This document shows, in pieces, positions 47,307-60,290 of a stretch of 64,000 nucleotides of DNA. Below the pieces are notes generated by a model that did not search any database, was not told the DNA's origin, and worked only from the letters and a program-made list of their open reading frames with translations. The stretch spans positions 1,905,420 through 1,969,419 of the forward strand of contig JAQFVV010012510.1 in NCBI GenBank assembly GCA_028023455.1, written 5' to 3'. Made by a program: the position numbers and the translations under genes. Within the stretch, counting starts at the first letter, position 1. Every line of letters starts with the position of its first letter. This stretch comes from Epiperipatus broadwayi (Eukaryota > Onychophora > Udeonychophora > Euonychophora > Peripatidae).

Positions 47307-50267
47307 GATTATATGAAGATATGCAAAGAAAGTGAAAGAAGAATAAGAGAATATACTTCTAATAAGAAGAGAAAATAAAATCTTTTGATATTAAATACAG
47401 TAGAGGCCTTTTGCAACTTGTATGCAGTATCCATACCTGGCTGTATAACTAAAAAGATTACATTTAAAATATTGTCAATAATGCAATAAAAAAATTATGA
47501 AACTACCTATATTATGTAGAAGATCAATATCATAAAATTGAAACACAAAATTAAGAGCTAAAACCACATTCCTGTTTAAGTGATATTTTTTTCCTAATAT
47601 GGCAAAGAAAGGAAATCCTAGTTTCTTGATCCTAAGTCTTTGACAAATGCTCACTTGTAGACTGTAAGCAAAATGTCACTATAGTGGATAACAATGTTTC
47701 ATATAATTCTTGTAAGATTTCCAGTCCTTTTTATTTTTATAAATTGTATCAATAGAAGCATTTAAAGATCAAGTGATATTTTTTTCATAGTTCTATATAA
47801 TATTAAACATTCCAATGATTTTGAAATCATTGTATTAGAATTACATTTTAAAACATATTCAAGTACCCTATCAGGGTCCAATCTTTTCATTTTTAACACT
47901 CCATAATATTACTTGGGATAAATATATTATTATAAATAGCTATTTGAATGTTTATTTTGTTTCTTAAGATAATTTTAAAAAATCTCTCCATCTATTTAAA
48001 AAATAATAATCATCATATAAAAAAACAAACAACCAGTCTATTAATTTAATAAGATTATGCTATCATTTTTGTGGTCTATATATTATTATCAATACATCAA
48101 AAAAGTAAAAAATGATCGTGAGCCTCCTATCATTATATTCTTTCAGTTTTAATTTGTTAATTATTCTGAAATCTTGTTATACATCAGAGAAGTTCATCTT
48201 AAAACTTAATATTGCTTAAAACTTTTTTACATTCATTTTATCATTCAACTAAGGCTGTTTCCATTTAAGGCAATCAATAATATATTCTTAGAGAATTATT
48301 AATTTTTTTTAAAAATAAACTTAAGAAAAGATCTTATTGGATCCACTATATATTTCTTAGTAGAATTTTGTAGCTCAGAATCATCATCAGCTTAAGGATA
48401 TAAATGAGCAAATATGATGTTTAACAGTTTTTGAAAGAAAACATCAATTTTTTAAACCTACAAATTTAGAGTAATATTTAAAATTCTATTATCTAAAGTA
48501 ATATTGAGAATAGGAAGTGAATATGGATGTAAAATGTGATTTTTCTGTTTAAACCAACAGATCAATCAAGTTCACAGACCTAATATTACTATTAAAGGTA
48601 TATCTTAACTGTTTCTAGGTATATGTAAATATAAGTACTATATATGTAAACTTTACTGAATGGTGATGCACAGAAGCCTGAATTTAGAATAGTACTTAAA
48701 AAGATATCAAAGTCCCATGTTAGAATGAATCCAATACCATGTGATATTATTCACTAGATTAACTGCCCTTCCAATATACATATATAACTATTTGCCAGTT
48801 GTATTTAAGCTTTTCTGAAAAATTGAACTTGTCAAACAACTAATATGTTATTTTTATCTATTAGACATATTTGTCTAGCTATATTTTTATGTCTACTATT
48901 TTTCTATTACAAATATTCTCTTCCTCTTTATATATATTTATCATATGCTGATTATAAAATCAGTTGGACATTTTGTTCATATTGTTTTTTAATCTCTTCT
49001 GCAATTAACTTTTCTATTCTGAATAACAAATATTTTGCTAATTGTACAATGAATAGCTATAATATATATAGTATTACTTACTAGTAAATTTCTTTTACAT
49101 TGCCTTGTAATCACACATACACACACCTTAATATTTTCATACAAATGTCTAAAAAATATTTGTAACTGAAATACTGTAAATGATATATTAGGTTAAGAAA
49201 ATTAAAACATATACTGGTATGTATATCATGTAGTTTCTTATTGTTTGTTTATGATATGCTTTTCCAGAATACACATTAAATTCTTTTTAAAAGATATTTT
49301 CTTATATAAATAGTAATAACTTACTGCAAAGCAAATATCTCTCCATAGATGAAAATACTATAAAAATAGACATTGTTTACCAGGAATAGTGATTTTGTAG
49401 TAAAAATGTTTCATGATTTTTATTTTTATAGTTAGTAGTCAATTACTCGAGAGTTCATAAAAAGTTAGAAGCACACGGGAGTTCATAAGAAGTCAGAACA
49501 CCTGAAATACCAACACTAGAATTAATCCCATGAATTCACACTCTTGACCCTAACAGCTTATTACTGTACTAAAACATGCAAGTTCTTATCTATTTATAAA
49601 ATATGAACATCTAACTAGTAGGATAGGAAATAGCTGGCAAAAAAAATCCAGAACTAAATAAGTTTACATGTGTGCATGTATATATGTATAATTAACCTAT
49701 TTATTCAATATATTGAATGTTTACTATTGTAAATAGAGCGATTTGAACATAGAATTTTCAGTATATATATACACACACACAATATGAATGACAAAAAATA
49801 AATAAAAAGTTGAGATAAGAGAGGCATTGATAAAAAACAAAAAAAAAACAAAACAAAACAAAAGTATTGTTGCAGTGTAATAATTATTCATCACTTCAGA
49901 GTTGAAAGTATATAAAAATTAGTTCCCCTAGCTATATGAGTGGTTATAATGAAAAAAAATATTGAGCTGTCAACAAAAGCATATAAATTCAATTGTTTGA
50001 TAATTTTAGCTTACCTGATGAAAGTTATTTGCATGCATCAAAAGAGTAGTCTATGTTTCAGCATTGGTGGATGGTTAAGGATTATAGAAATGAGATAAGA
50101 AATGCACTGATAAAAAGCAACAACAACAAAAAGATTTATAACCATTTTTTCATTTATAGTTTATTTTTATTAAATCTTATCAGGTTAATGCTATTTTCTT
50201 ATTATCTGATAATTGTATTTGTAAAATCCATAATGTAGACTATGGTCATATATTTGAATATTATACA
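47307..50267. other. A+T-rich sequence, no gene seen
   Basis: Includes a 2-copy short direct repeat with GAGTTCATAA (about 49449-49505), (CA)n near 49770 and A/C-rich runs at 49838-49861. A segment at about 49812 (GAGATAAGAGAGGCATTGATAAAAA) resembles one at 50088. No gene is seen. Confidence 0.45.
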
Positions 50268-50312
50268 TCTGATGAAGACTGCTGGTCAGTTGAAACTGTA
50301 GGAAAATATAAA
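50268..50312 (+). repeat. Single copy of the repeat that forms the 47-kb palindrome
   Basis: ATCTGATGAAGACTGCTGGT followed by CAGTTGAAACTGTAGGAAAAT matches the right arm at about 47196-47240. The rest of the family unit is not recognisable downstream. Confidence 0.7.
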
Positions 50313-51858
50313 TGAATACATTTTATTTGATTGCATTTGTAAAAAGTGATTAATGAAGTTATAAATAGTATTATATAAATTATTTTGTCACTTTTATGGC
50401 ACACAGCAGCAAATGTTATGAAGTCTTTCAAGTCACATTAGCCTTTGATCAAAAAAACGGTTTTCCCATAAAGCAAATACTTTTGAAAGTGATTGGTTTC
50501 TAATGTTAAAAATTTCTGCTAGTTTTTAACTTATTTTTATCATAAAAATAGATTGGCTATGCTTTAATAATAGGTAGTAAAGACAACTCTCCATTAAATT
50601 AATTGACTAATCATAATGGACCAGTGCATTTTTATTGCTTAAAATATTTTGATTTATATCTATTTCTTTTAGAAATTATCATTTAAAAAGAAAATATTTT
50701 TATGGTTCACTGATAAACTTTTTTTGAGGTATTCCATTATTTAAAACAGTGAATTCTTCTGAGATGATCTGAAGATCTATTAATAAACTTGGAAGATTTT
50801 TTTTATATTTTTAAATTTATATAAAAGTTGGATTGCTAAGTGAAAGTATCCTAGCAAGAATGTAGATCACACTTGCATCAGCGTATTATTAATTATAAAT
50901 GAATTAATTGGTTATATTAATCATAGACCTTTAATACAATTTTAATGATTATGAACTAAAGAAAGAAAAAAAAGTTTAAGCTATAATAATACAGCAAGTA
51001 TATTTGTAGATACAATTTTAATTAGCATATTATTCAATCACTGTTACTGATCATCTATGCATATAATTATATACACATATGCATCAATAGTTAACGGTCA
51101 CTGAATGATAAAATGATATGAGATATGAATATACTCACACCGTCAGAATCAGGATTTATGTTTTCACAAGTTTAGTCAAGACAGCACAATTTTCAAATAA
51201 AATATTATTTAGATAATTTTTACTACATAATTTGTCAAAGTATAATAAATAATATAAAAATGACAATAATAAACGGATTATTTTAAAGCTTCTAAATTTT
51301 GTTCAATGCTCAGATTTATAAAAATGAAAAATTATGCTAAAAAAACAAAAAAAAAAGCCAATAGATTATGTAGATACACATATAATAATCGTAAAAACTA
51401 GTCTTTTATCTAATTACTGTAAAATAAAATAAAAATATTAAATCAGAATTACGATAGTCAGTTAAATCCCAGGTATGTAATCCCAAGGCATGGTTGAGAA
51501 AACGGGAATTTATCTTTTTAATTAATTTTGCTAGATAATATATAAACATACATTAATAATTTAGTAATTGAAATTCATACAGCTAATTATTTATATATAT
51601 AAAATTTATTACACTATCAAAATATCTTTTTATACCGAGATAAAAATAAATATTAATTAATAACTAAATATTTTTTTTGTAAATGCAAATAATAATAAAG
51701 TTATCGGAGTTTAATTGGAAACAGTTTTACAAAGTTTTGAGATTTTAAAGTTTGAAAGTTAACTTTTACAATACTGTGCAGTCTGTAGATTAAATCCTCC
51801 AGAATATTTAATAATTTAAGTTTTATACATTTGGAAAAAAGTTTGTTTAAACATTTTA
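50313..51858. other. 3' flank of the receptor gene, no other gene seen
   Basis: A+T-rich. On the minus strand, downstream of the receptor stop codon, an AATAAA occurs at once (overlapping the stop region, 51855-51860) and another at 51605-51610. The latter is the more plausible polyadenylation signal, giving a 3' UTR of about 250 bases or more. This is inference only. Confidence 0.35.
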
Positions 51859-52950
51859 TTAAGGTAATACTTTGGTTACTTCGTACTTAATACTATTTAC
51901 ATTAAATATTGACGGCACATGTTTAACAATATTATCTGGAGGTTCATTGCTTTCAGGAGTTTTAAAAGAACTCGACCAATCAGTAGGCACATCCCTTCTA
52001 CCTTTCCAATTTGGACATGGCAACAACGCACGGTAAGCCTGACGATATTGACGATTCATTACGGCATATATGATCGGATTCGCACAGCTACTCATCCAAG
52101 CTAAAATAGCAGATAGTACACGGAATGCGGGATATTTAATGTCACCATCAAAAACATTAGCTGCCATCGTGGGTAAAAATGTGATAATAAATACTACAAA
52201 GATAATCAACATTGTGCGAGTCAAACGGATATCATTTTGACGGTGGCGAGCAATGTGCGGACTGAGTTTATCCAGGCTCCGTTTAACTTGCCGCACGACC
52301 CAAAATATCCTCGAGTAACACACTATTATTACAACGGCGGGCAAAAAAAATGCTAAAATAAAAATTGTTACCTTGGGCGATTGTCCGTCGCTTGTCATAA
52401 TTGTACAAGTGCAAGTCGCTTCGCTGAAACCGAAGTATCCCCATGCTTTAAATAAAGTTGGAGTTATCAAAGAGAATGGAAACAACCAGCAAAAGATTAT
52501 AATAAACGCTACTAGAGGTTTTTTATAAGTTGTTTGAAAGCATTGATTGTGCACAATTAACATATACCTGCTAATAGTAATGGCAAGCATAGCCATTAAT
52601 GAGGCACCTAGGTTTCCATAAAAGAAAAATGAATAAATTTGACAAAATATATCATCAAAAATCTTTTTTTGGTTAATATACTCAGCAACAAATAAAGGCA
52701 AATTAAAACCACAGAAAATTAAATCCGATATGCTTAAATTAATCACAAAGGCTGTAGTAACATTTCGAAGTTTAACACATTTACATAAAGCTATAATTGT
52801 TATTAGATTTCCTATAACTCCTACAATGACAAAAAGTATTCCAAACCCGGCTGCCGTATATGCTAAAGTTAAAGGATATACATGCTTGGTCGGTGGAGGA
52901 AGATGTCCATTTTCTAGTAAAACGCTTTCATTTGTTTCTATACCCATCAT
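51859..52950 (-). CDS. Rhodopsin-class GPCR, Moody/Tre1-like
   Basis: 363 residues in one uninterrupted ORF. The frame runs up to a TTG at 52992 and an in-frame TAA near 53027, but the first ATG is at 52950. A second ATG follows at once (52947) with A at -3 and G at +4, so start is one of these two. In 363-residue numbering: possible N-glycosylation NES (7-9), TM1 with GN (47-48), TM2 with LSISD (D76), TM3 with C103, an SRY in place of DRY (127-129), W155 in TM4, C180 and C182 in extracellular loop 2, P204 and Y212 in TM5, TFLP (257-260) in place of CWxP in TM6, NPIIY (291-295) in TM7, helix 8 NRQYRQAY. The loop GQSPK before TM5 and CYSRIFWVVR after it resemble insect Moody and Tre1, orphan receptors acting in glial barrier formation and cell migration. 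The ligand is unknown. Subfamily placement is by recall of motifs, not alignment. Confidence 0.88.
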   Translation of the reverse strand: MMGIETNESVLLENGHLPPPTKHVYPLTLAYTAAGFGILFVIVGVIGNLITIIALCKCVKLRNVTTAFVINLSISDLIFCGFNLPLFVAEYINQKKIFDDIFCQIYSFFFYGNLGASLMAMLAITISRYMLIVHNQCFQTTYKKPLVAFIIIFCWLFPFSLITPTLFKAWGYFGFSEATCTCTIMTSDGQSPKVTIFILAFFLPAVVIIVCYSRIFWVVRQVKRSLDKLSPHIARHRQNDIRLTRTMLIIFVVFIITFLPTMAANVFDGDIKYPAFRVLSAILAWMSSCANPIIYAVMNRQYRQAYRALLPCPNWKGRRDVPTDWSSSFKTPESNEPPDNIVKHVPSIFNVNSIKYEVTKVLP

Positions 52951-52979
52951 GACGGGTCGACACACAACAAAGACAGCAT
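52947..52979 (-). promoter_or_regulatory. 10-codon upstream ORF overlapping the receptor start
   Basis: An ATG at 52979 opens a frame of ten codons (MLSLLCVDPS) whose TGA stop (52949-52947) overlaps the receptor's tandem ATGs in the arrangement TCATGATGG. If the mRNA 5' end lies upstream, ribosomes would meet this ORF first, and termination-reinitiation could tune receptor translation. The transcript start is not known, so this is a structural observation only. Confidence 0.5.
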
Positions 52980-52992
52980 GAAGACAGAACAA

Positions 52993-54534
52993 GTTGCTGT
53001 CTGTACTAACTGCGACTACAGATTATCGTGGCGGTTTCTAAATCGTCTGCTGCTCATAACTGTTGCGCGGGAGTAAAATCTTTGAACTTCCGCCACTGCA
53101 TTGAATGCCTTTTTTTCTTTTCTTTAAACAAAAACCTCCCCTCTGCTTAAAGGTCCACTGCATAATACTCGATTTGGTTTTTACCATTTGAAATACAACT
53201 TTTAAAAATAAAAGTTAAAAAAAAAAAAAAAATTAACGAAAGTAATCAATCATTCAAGTATATGAAATATTAATTAAATGTTTATAGACGATGTACCGCT
53301 AAAATATTAATTAAATGATTACGTGAACTTGATTAACGTAACTCATTTGGACATACAAACAAGACAGAAACGAGTTTATTATAATTGTGACTTTCACGCT
53401 CACCAAAATAAAGTTTTATAAATTAATCACGCTTTAAGCTAAATTAATATGCACTAAAGCTCTGTTTTATTCGTTGGATGATTTAAAAGTATGAAACAAA
53501 TATCCAATTAAAAATGGTTTTACAAAATACATTTTTCATAAAATTCGATAATTTGTAGAACGAATATTGATTGGTTGAGTAAAAAGTTATTAGCCAAGAC
53601 TGATTTGAATTCTTAAATATATTTCGTTAAATAATTAAAAAAAAAAAATACAATTTCTTCCCCTTCTTATCCTAAAAATCGGGGGGCAAAAATCATATTT
53701 ATAATTAAATTACTGTATAGTATTGTATTTGTTTTACATTTTAAGTTATGATCATACGTATTCGAAAAATATTGGGTTCATGTGTGATTTAAAAAAAAAA
53801 TAATAATGCATTTTTTTAAATACATTGTTTAATAATATAAACAAAACAATCTTTGTAACTTACATGAATAAAATAAGTATAGATATATATTCTTTAAAGT
53901 TCACGAATAAGTTAACTGCTATTAACATATTTTATTGAAAACTATGATCCTTCTAACATTATTAAAAGTGAACGCCGCCTAACAGGAAACTAGGAAAACA
54001 TGTCAGTTAATGTAAACACACATGCAATTTCTGTGACAAGCAATAAAAAATATCTGATCATACTTAGACAAGTTGTCAAAAATATTCTCCGCCTTAAATT
54101 AATACTAGTTAACACATTATTGTTTTTCTATTTTAAACTTTCTTATGAAATTTAGTTTTTAAAATAATTCCTCCCAGTATGTGAAAATTTGACGTACAGG
54201 TTACGTTAATTTAAAATTATAAAAAAGTTTATGATATTTATTCCAATTTAAATATTAAAAAAACACATCAAGATTAAGCACTGTCTACTAATTTATTTTA
54301 CAATAAACTTATCCTTATATCAGTAGGAAACACCTTAAGGCAAATATATGTAGGAAATTTATAACTTTGGTTAATATTAAATTATTGATTTTTCATAATT
54401 AATTTATAATCAACAAATAATTTTTATTTTTATTTTAAAATCTTTATTACAAATTATATTTATAATGTAATTTACTTTCAAGTTTACAAAAATTAAATTG
54501 CACTAATAAAGAGGCTATTTCTATAGATGTCCAC
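52993..54534. other. 5' flank of the receptor gene, no other gene seen
   Basis: The first 120 bases upstream of the receptor are less A+T-rich than the surroundings (CGCCACTGCATTG and CGCGGGAG on the complementary strands), as might be expected of a 5' UTR or promoter-proximal region. No TATA box can be assigned with confidence. Farther out the sequence returns to A+T-rich with A runs at 53217 and 53639. Confidence 0.35.
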
Positions 54535-57265
54535 AATCATCATTATCATTTTCAAACAACATCGACCCACAGCAGGATAGCCCCTTTTGTCCACATCATC
54601 CCAGCACACTTCTTTATTTCATTGATTCATCTCACATGTGATCTATTTCTACGTCTTTTACAATCTCTTAAAACCCAGTTTAAGATTTTAACTGTTCTTC
54701 TTTTATCATCTCTTCTGGCAATATGTTCAATCCAATTTCATTTCAGTCTTTTAATTGATATCAGTAATACCAATTTGTTGTCTCATCCATGTATTTCATT
54801 TACGGACTCTTCTTCTTATTCCTAATGTGCATCTTTCCATATTTCGTTGAATGGTATGCAGTTACTGCATTAATCTTCTGTTAAAAGTCTCACATCTATA
54901 AATACTGGCAACACATATTTATTAAAAATCTTTCTTTTCAAATACGTAGGCACATTTCCTTTTAATATTAAATTATTTCTAACAAAAGCACACCAGCCAA
55001 GTTTAATTCTATGATTAATTCTATTCATTATGTTTCAATCCATAGTAATAATTTGACCAAAATATTTGTAGTTGTTAACTTCTTTATCAATCTTTATTTT
55101 TTTATTTAAAAAAAAAAATCCATTAAACATTATTTTAGTCTTTTTAACATTTACCTTTAATCCTACCTTTATCTGATACCTCTTGCAACATTTTCTGAAG
55201 CTCTAAAACATTATTTGCAAAAACAACTACATCATCTGCAAAATCTAGATAACTTAAATAATTTCCATTTATTTTTATTCCCTTAGAATCTCATTTTAAT
55301 CCACAAAATACTTCTTACTAAACTGCTGTCAAAAATTTTGGAGATATGAAGTCACCCTGTCATACATCCTTCTCAATATTGATCTTTTTGATATTATTAC
55401 ATAATCTAATTGTTGTTATTGCATTTTTATAAATATTCTTCAGAGTATGATAATATCCTGGGTCAAAATACTTATAGAATCAAATGCCTTTTTATAATCT
55501 CCAAATCCAAAGCATAATTCCATCTCCTATTTACTGGTCATTTCTACAACTTTTCTCAATAATTGGATATGATCCACTGTATTAAAACCATTTTTAAATC
55601 CAGCTTGTTCTTTTCAAGATTAGTTATAATTATTTTTGGTAAAAATTTTGTATAGAACTAATAAAAGACTAATAAATCTGTAATTTCTAATATCTTCTTT
55701 ATGACATTTTTAATATACTAATACTGCATTCTTCTAATTATCTGGTACAACTTTATCATTGAGACATTTGATATATAACTTTACTAAAAAAAATTCTATT
55801 TCTTTACCTGTTTCTTTTAAGATATCATTGTAATTCCATCATTCATAAATTTAAAATCCTGGGCAATTCAGAAGATATCGTAGTTGAAGAGATACTTTTC
55901 CTTGTTTTTTATTACTATATAATTCTTGATAGAACACTTCTACATATTTGATGATGTCATCTCTCTTTTTAATAATAATTCCATCTTTTTTTCTTATTGC
56001 AGAAATAAGTTTCCTACCAATATTATGATGTTGTTTCACACTTTTGAGACATTTCTTCTTTTCTATAGCTTTACTTGCTAGTTCACAATTACACTTTCTT
56101 ACATCTTTATCAATTTCTTTTCCATCATTTTAAAAAATTTGAGATATTTGATTCTTCTTAATGCATCATTTTTATATATTTTCATATTCCTTCTTTTCTT
56201 TATAAAATCTCTTATCTTGATAGAAATTTTACTGATTAAATGCTGCTTTTTTATGTTAGCTATCTTTGTTGCAGTTTTTAAAAGTGTATCAGTTATATTC
56301 ATATTGATTTCGCTCAAATCTGAATCAAATTTAAAATCTGTTAATATTTGAAAATGATTTGCAAGTTCTGATTTAAATGCATTGGAAGGCATCTAAACAT
56401 TAGATATCAACTGTGAATAGTTTTTCTTAATAATTTTTTGGCTTTCTAGTTTTGCAATAACATGTATCTTTCATCTCACTAATCACTAATCAGTTCTTGT
56501 GTTGAATTTATTAAGAACATTACAATCTTGAAATATGTATTTTCTGTTAGTCAAAACATAATCCAGTTCTGCTGTACCTTCATTTGGATGCTTCCATTTC
56601 CATTTTCTTTTAACATTTTTTTCATAAGAAAGGAATTCATAATATAATATTATTCTTTATCTGCAAATTCCACACATCTATGATCTCTATCATTTCTATC
56701 ACCACACCCAAATTTACCTATAGCACTTTCATCTTTCAACTGTTTATAAATTCTAGCATTAAAGTTTACCATTACAATTTTAAAATGCTTTATCTGATCA
56801 AAATCTTTTTGTACCCTGTCTGCTACATTATCAATCTCCACAATATTGGTCTTCCACCTTTTATTTATAATAATCCTACTCCACTTGTATTTTCAGTGTC
56901 AATCCTACTCCACTTGTATTTTCAGTGTCTATGCCTTTGTATTACAGTGCATGACCACTTTTTAAATCAATTGTCTCTTCATCTTTTCTTCTAACTTCAC
57001 AAAATTCTATAATGTTCCATTTAATATGAGACAGTTCTTTCAATTATCCTTCACTTGAAAGTCATCTGCAGTTGTTAAGTACCTAAATAAAAATGTTATC
57101 AAATTGCAGCTTGGGTCTGCAATCAGAATATTCTTAGCACCTTTGGCTTTCAGCCATCAACCACTGCCTTGGCTGGTGTTTTTACAGCCTGCTGGCAACA
57201 AGGGAATGATTCTTTTTGTCTGTCATGATTGTAAATATTTATTAGAAAAAATATATTTACACACA
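54535..57265 (-). pseudogene. Longest RTE/BovB-like LINE copy, minus strand
   Basis: In element orientation, the endonuclease side comes first: IEFCEVRRKDEETIDLKSGH and GVGLL (about 57010-56870), then MVNFNARI and IGKFGCGDRNDRDHRCVEFA (56785-56655), followed by TAELDYVLTNRKY (about 56575-56535). A linker follows with LKTATKIANIKKQ (56290), then AIRKKDGIIIKKRDDI with VFYQELYSN (about 56000-55915). RT blocks lie at 55560-55180, and the C-terminal region and 3' end at about 54900-54540. The order endonuclease-linker-RT in one ORF matches RTE-type LINEs. Stops and frameshifts throughout; no intact catalytic frame. A 29-bp tandem duplication lies at 56872-56929. Confidence 0.87.
56872..56929. repeat. 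29-bp tandem duplication inside the RTE copy
   Basis: Two adjacent identical units, AATCCTACTCCACTTGTATT plus TTCAGTGTC (56872-56900 and 56901-56929). It lies in the endonuclease-coding part and shifts the frame. Confidence 0.9.
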
Positions 57266-58919
57266 CACACATTTATTTTGTTTTCAACTGAGAATATTAT
57301 GGTGTTTCTTGACCTTAAATTTTGAGATAAAAAAGTCAATAAATTCACCATGCTGGAAAATGTATGTTGGCGAGCAACCATCCATGTTTGTATATTAAAT
57401 GAATAATCATATAGTAATAAAATCTGCAATGATAAAAACATATAGTGGACATTAGGAATTTGCCCTGCCCAGTTTCTTTATAGCCTTCAAGAAAAATCAA
57501 AGAGCATCCTTTCAGTTAATAGCAAATTCCTTTTTGCAGCCAAAAATTGTGTATATATATTTAAAAGACAAGAGTGATGTGTGTAAATTTTATTTATACA
57601 GTTCATAAAGTATAACTGAAAAGACATAAAATCTATTAATACGAAATGATAAATTTAGAAAACAAAAAAATATCTAAGGAAAAGAAGTATAATAATATAA
57701 ACTACTAAAACATCTCACGACCTATCAAATATCTTTAACTTCCATACTGCTGTTATAATAGCATATCTTTTTTCAACTTACTGACAACTTTAGAAAATAA
57801 CATAATTGCAAGAAGCTTAATAAATTCCTATCCTGTGCCTTTCTCTCTAAAATCCACATATTAGTTTCAAGCCCATGACTTTTATCAGTGAAGAGCTTTA
57901 GATATTTAAACAATGCAACTGACCTTAGAACCTAATGAAGTAACAATCATTAATTTCTATATTGTACTATCAAGATATCATACCAAGGCTAAAAATATAA
58001 ATATTTTCAATTTAAATCAACTTGTTTGTATAATCATTTAGATCTGAATCCAGTTGCATCACTATATATTTTAGTGTTCTTAATAAAGTCACCTTTATCC
58101 CATGACCAGGGTTTGATGTAGAAACAATAAAATCTGACATGACCTATCACATCTTCAGCTTAGATATTGTTTTAATAGCATAGGTCAAGTAATATTTTAT
58201 TAGTTTATATCAAATTCTGGCCATGGAATAGAGTTGACTTTAATTATTCATTTCAACAAAAATTTTATTAACAATAAATAGTGATTACATACTAATAAAG
58301 GATAGATAAATGAATAAATTTTACAATAATATGATTGTATAATGATCTATTTGTTATCTGGCTAGATTTTGTTATGAGAGTACAATTGTTATACTCTTAT
58401 GTGGTTAGGTATAGTGATGAGATTCTAATAATTTGATTAATGGAATAAGCATTTTTTATATAAACATGAATATTTTCTTTTAGAATTTCCTATTCTATAA
58501 TGCTGGGTGACTGAATTCAGATCTATATAGCTATTCAAGCAAATTGGTTTAGATTAAGAATATTTATATGCTGTTAAGTTTGGGATGATAGCTTGATAGT
58601 ATAACATAGATATAAATGATAGGATCTGGAAGGATAGTGTATTAGATTTTAGGGTTTGGATGCACTGTTCCAATATTTTCGACTCTTAGAAGATGAAAGC
58701 CATAGGTTTGAAACTAATTGGGGATTTTGATTAAGAAAACACAGGATAAAATTTATTAGGCACTGTCATCTGGCAAAAAGATAGAAATATATGCTACTGA
58801 AAAAGTATAATAATAAGTATCTTCCTATTCTTTTTACTTTTTTTATTGTTATAAGAAACAAACTGCATATATAATATTTGACTACAAGTCTAATTTATAT
58901 ACTAAACATTAGATGTTAT
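57266..58919. other. A+T-rich sequence, no gene seen
   Basis: No supported coding or RNA feature. Confidence 0.4.
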
Positions 58920-59380
58920 TAGAGGGGATTGAACACAGACTTTCAAGCTCTCTTTAGCTATTCACTCCATTTTATATAATCGATACACATTATCACATAC
59001 ATGTAAAAAGATAAATGATCTCCAATATACATATTTTGCATTAAACCAGCACTTATCATTTGGTTTAGATCATCATATCTGACACACACATATATAATTA
59101 ATGCTCAGTCCTATATTAATATAGCTTATCTTCAAACTTTAATGGACAAGCTTCAGTCTTCTCTGCCTTCTAACTCTTCAGCCATCCATATTGTTGAAAA
59201 TCTGATGATGGAATGTTCAAAATCCTTGTTGATGCCAATATTATTGTCATATTCATGTTGACTTTCTAAGTTACTCTGGCCCCTCATATATAAGACTTAA
59301 TATGTCCATTTAAGTATACAGAAGAGGGATGGACAGAATTCGGACTGAAATTTGTAATATTTGATTATTAGTACAATGTT
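58920..59380 (-). repeat. Unclassified ~430-bp dispersed repeat, copy 2 (reverse)
   Basis: Reverse-orientation copy: GGGGATTGAACACAGACTTT, AAATGATCTCCAATATACAT, AACCAGCACTTATCATTTGG, ATAGCTTATCTTCAAACTTT, AATCTGATGATGGAATGTTC, CATATTCATGTTGACTTTCT, GGGATGGACAGAATTCGGAC. It is one of the longest copies and defines the full landmark order. Confidence 0.75.
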
Positions 59381-59394
59381 TATACTGAACATTA

Positions 59395-59850
59395 GATGTA
59401 ATTAGAGAGGATTGAATATGGACTTTCAAGCTTTCTCTAGCTATCCACTTTATTTTATATAACTAACAGACATGACCACATGTATGTAAAAAAATAAATG
59501 ATCTCCAATATACATATTTCATGCTGAACCAGCCCTCATCAGTCAGTCCAGATTATCATCTCCCATACATCATTCTAGCAATTATATAGATGGATGAAGA
59601 ATTGGAGATTGAAGTCTTTTCATTAATGCTTAAAGATTTGCTATCTTAATATAAACTAAGCACTTATTGTATATGTGTGAGAAATGATAATCTGGACCAA
59701 TTGATGAGGGCTGGTATAAGCATGAAATAAATATATTGATGATCATTTATCTTTTTCACATCCATATGTGGTCCTGTGTATCAGTTATACAAGATGAAGA
59801 TGATAGCTGGAGCTTGAAAGTCTACATCTAAAGTTCAGTATATACATTAT
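59395..59850. repeat. Inverted pair of the ~430-bp dispersed repeat
   Basis: 59395-59590 is a reverse partial copy (GAGGATTGAATATGGACTTT to CAGATTATCATC-type sequence). It meets a forward copy at about 59590-59850 (AGATTTGCTATCTTAATATA, GATAATCTGGACCAATTGAT, CTTGAAAGTCTACATC). The two share their terminal halves in opposite orientation, so the block is a rough palindrome. Confidence 0.7.
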
Positions 59851-60290
59851 AGTCAAATATTATGGAGTCAGTGTGAATTCTGCCCATCTCTGTTTTGTAC
59901 ATTTAAATGAACATATGAGTGACTTAAAGTCAACATGGGTATGCCAACAATATTGGCATTAACAAGAGCCTTGAGCATTCCATCATCAGATTTTCAATAA
60001 TATGGATGGCTGAAAAGTTGGAGGGTGGAGAAGAATGAATCCTGTTAGTTAAAGTTTGAAGATGTGCTATCTTAATATAAACTGAGCAGTGATTATATAT
60101 ATGTATGGAAGTTGATAATCTGAAGGAACTGATGAATGCTGGTTCAGTACAAAATACCTACATTTGATATCATTTATCTTTTTCACATGTATATTGTCAT
60201 GTATACCGGTTACATAAGATGGATAGGTGAAGGGAACTTGAAAGTCTGTGTTCAAATCCCCTTTAAACTGCATATATAGCATTTTTTTAA
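59851..60290 (+). repeat. Unclassified ~430-bp dispersed repeat, full forward copy
   Basis: Landmarks: GTGAATTCTGCCCATCTCTG, GTCAACATGGGTATGCC, CCTTGAGCATTCCATCATCA, GAAGATGTGCTATCTTAATA, GATAATCTGAAGGAACTGAT, CATTTATCTTTTTCACATGT, TGTGTTCAAATCCCC. About 430 bp. No ORF of note; superfamily unknown. Confidence 0.75.

Noticed and set aside
51919-52981. Plus-strand ORFs across the receptor
   Set aside because: Antisense shadows of the GPCR coding sequence.
52951-52992. Extending the receptor 14 residues upstream to 52992
   Set aside because: That position is a TTG, not an ATG. The first in-frame ATG is at 52950 and an in-frame stop lies farther upstream.
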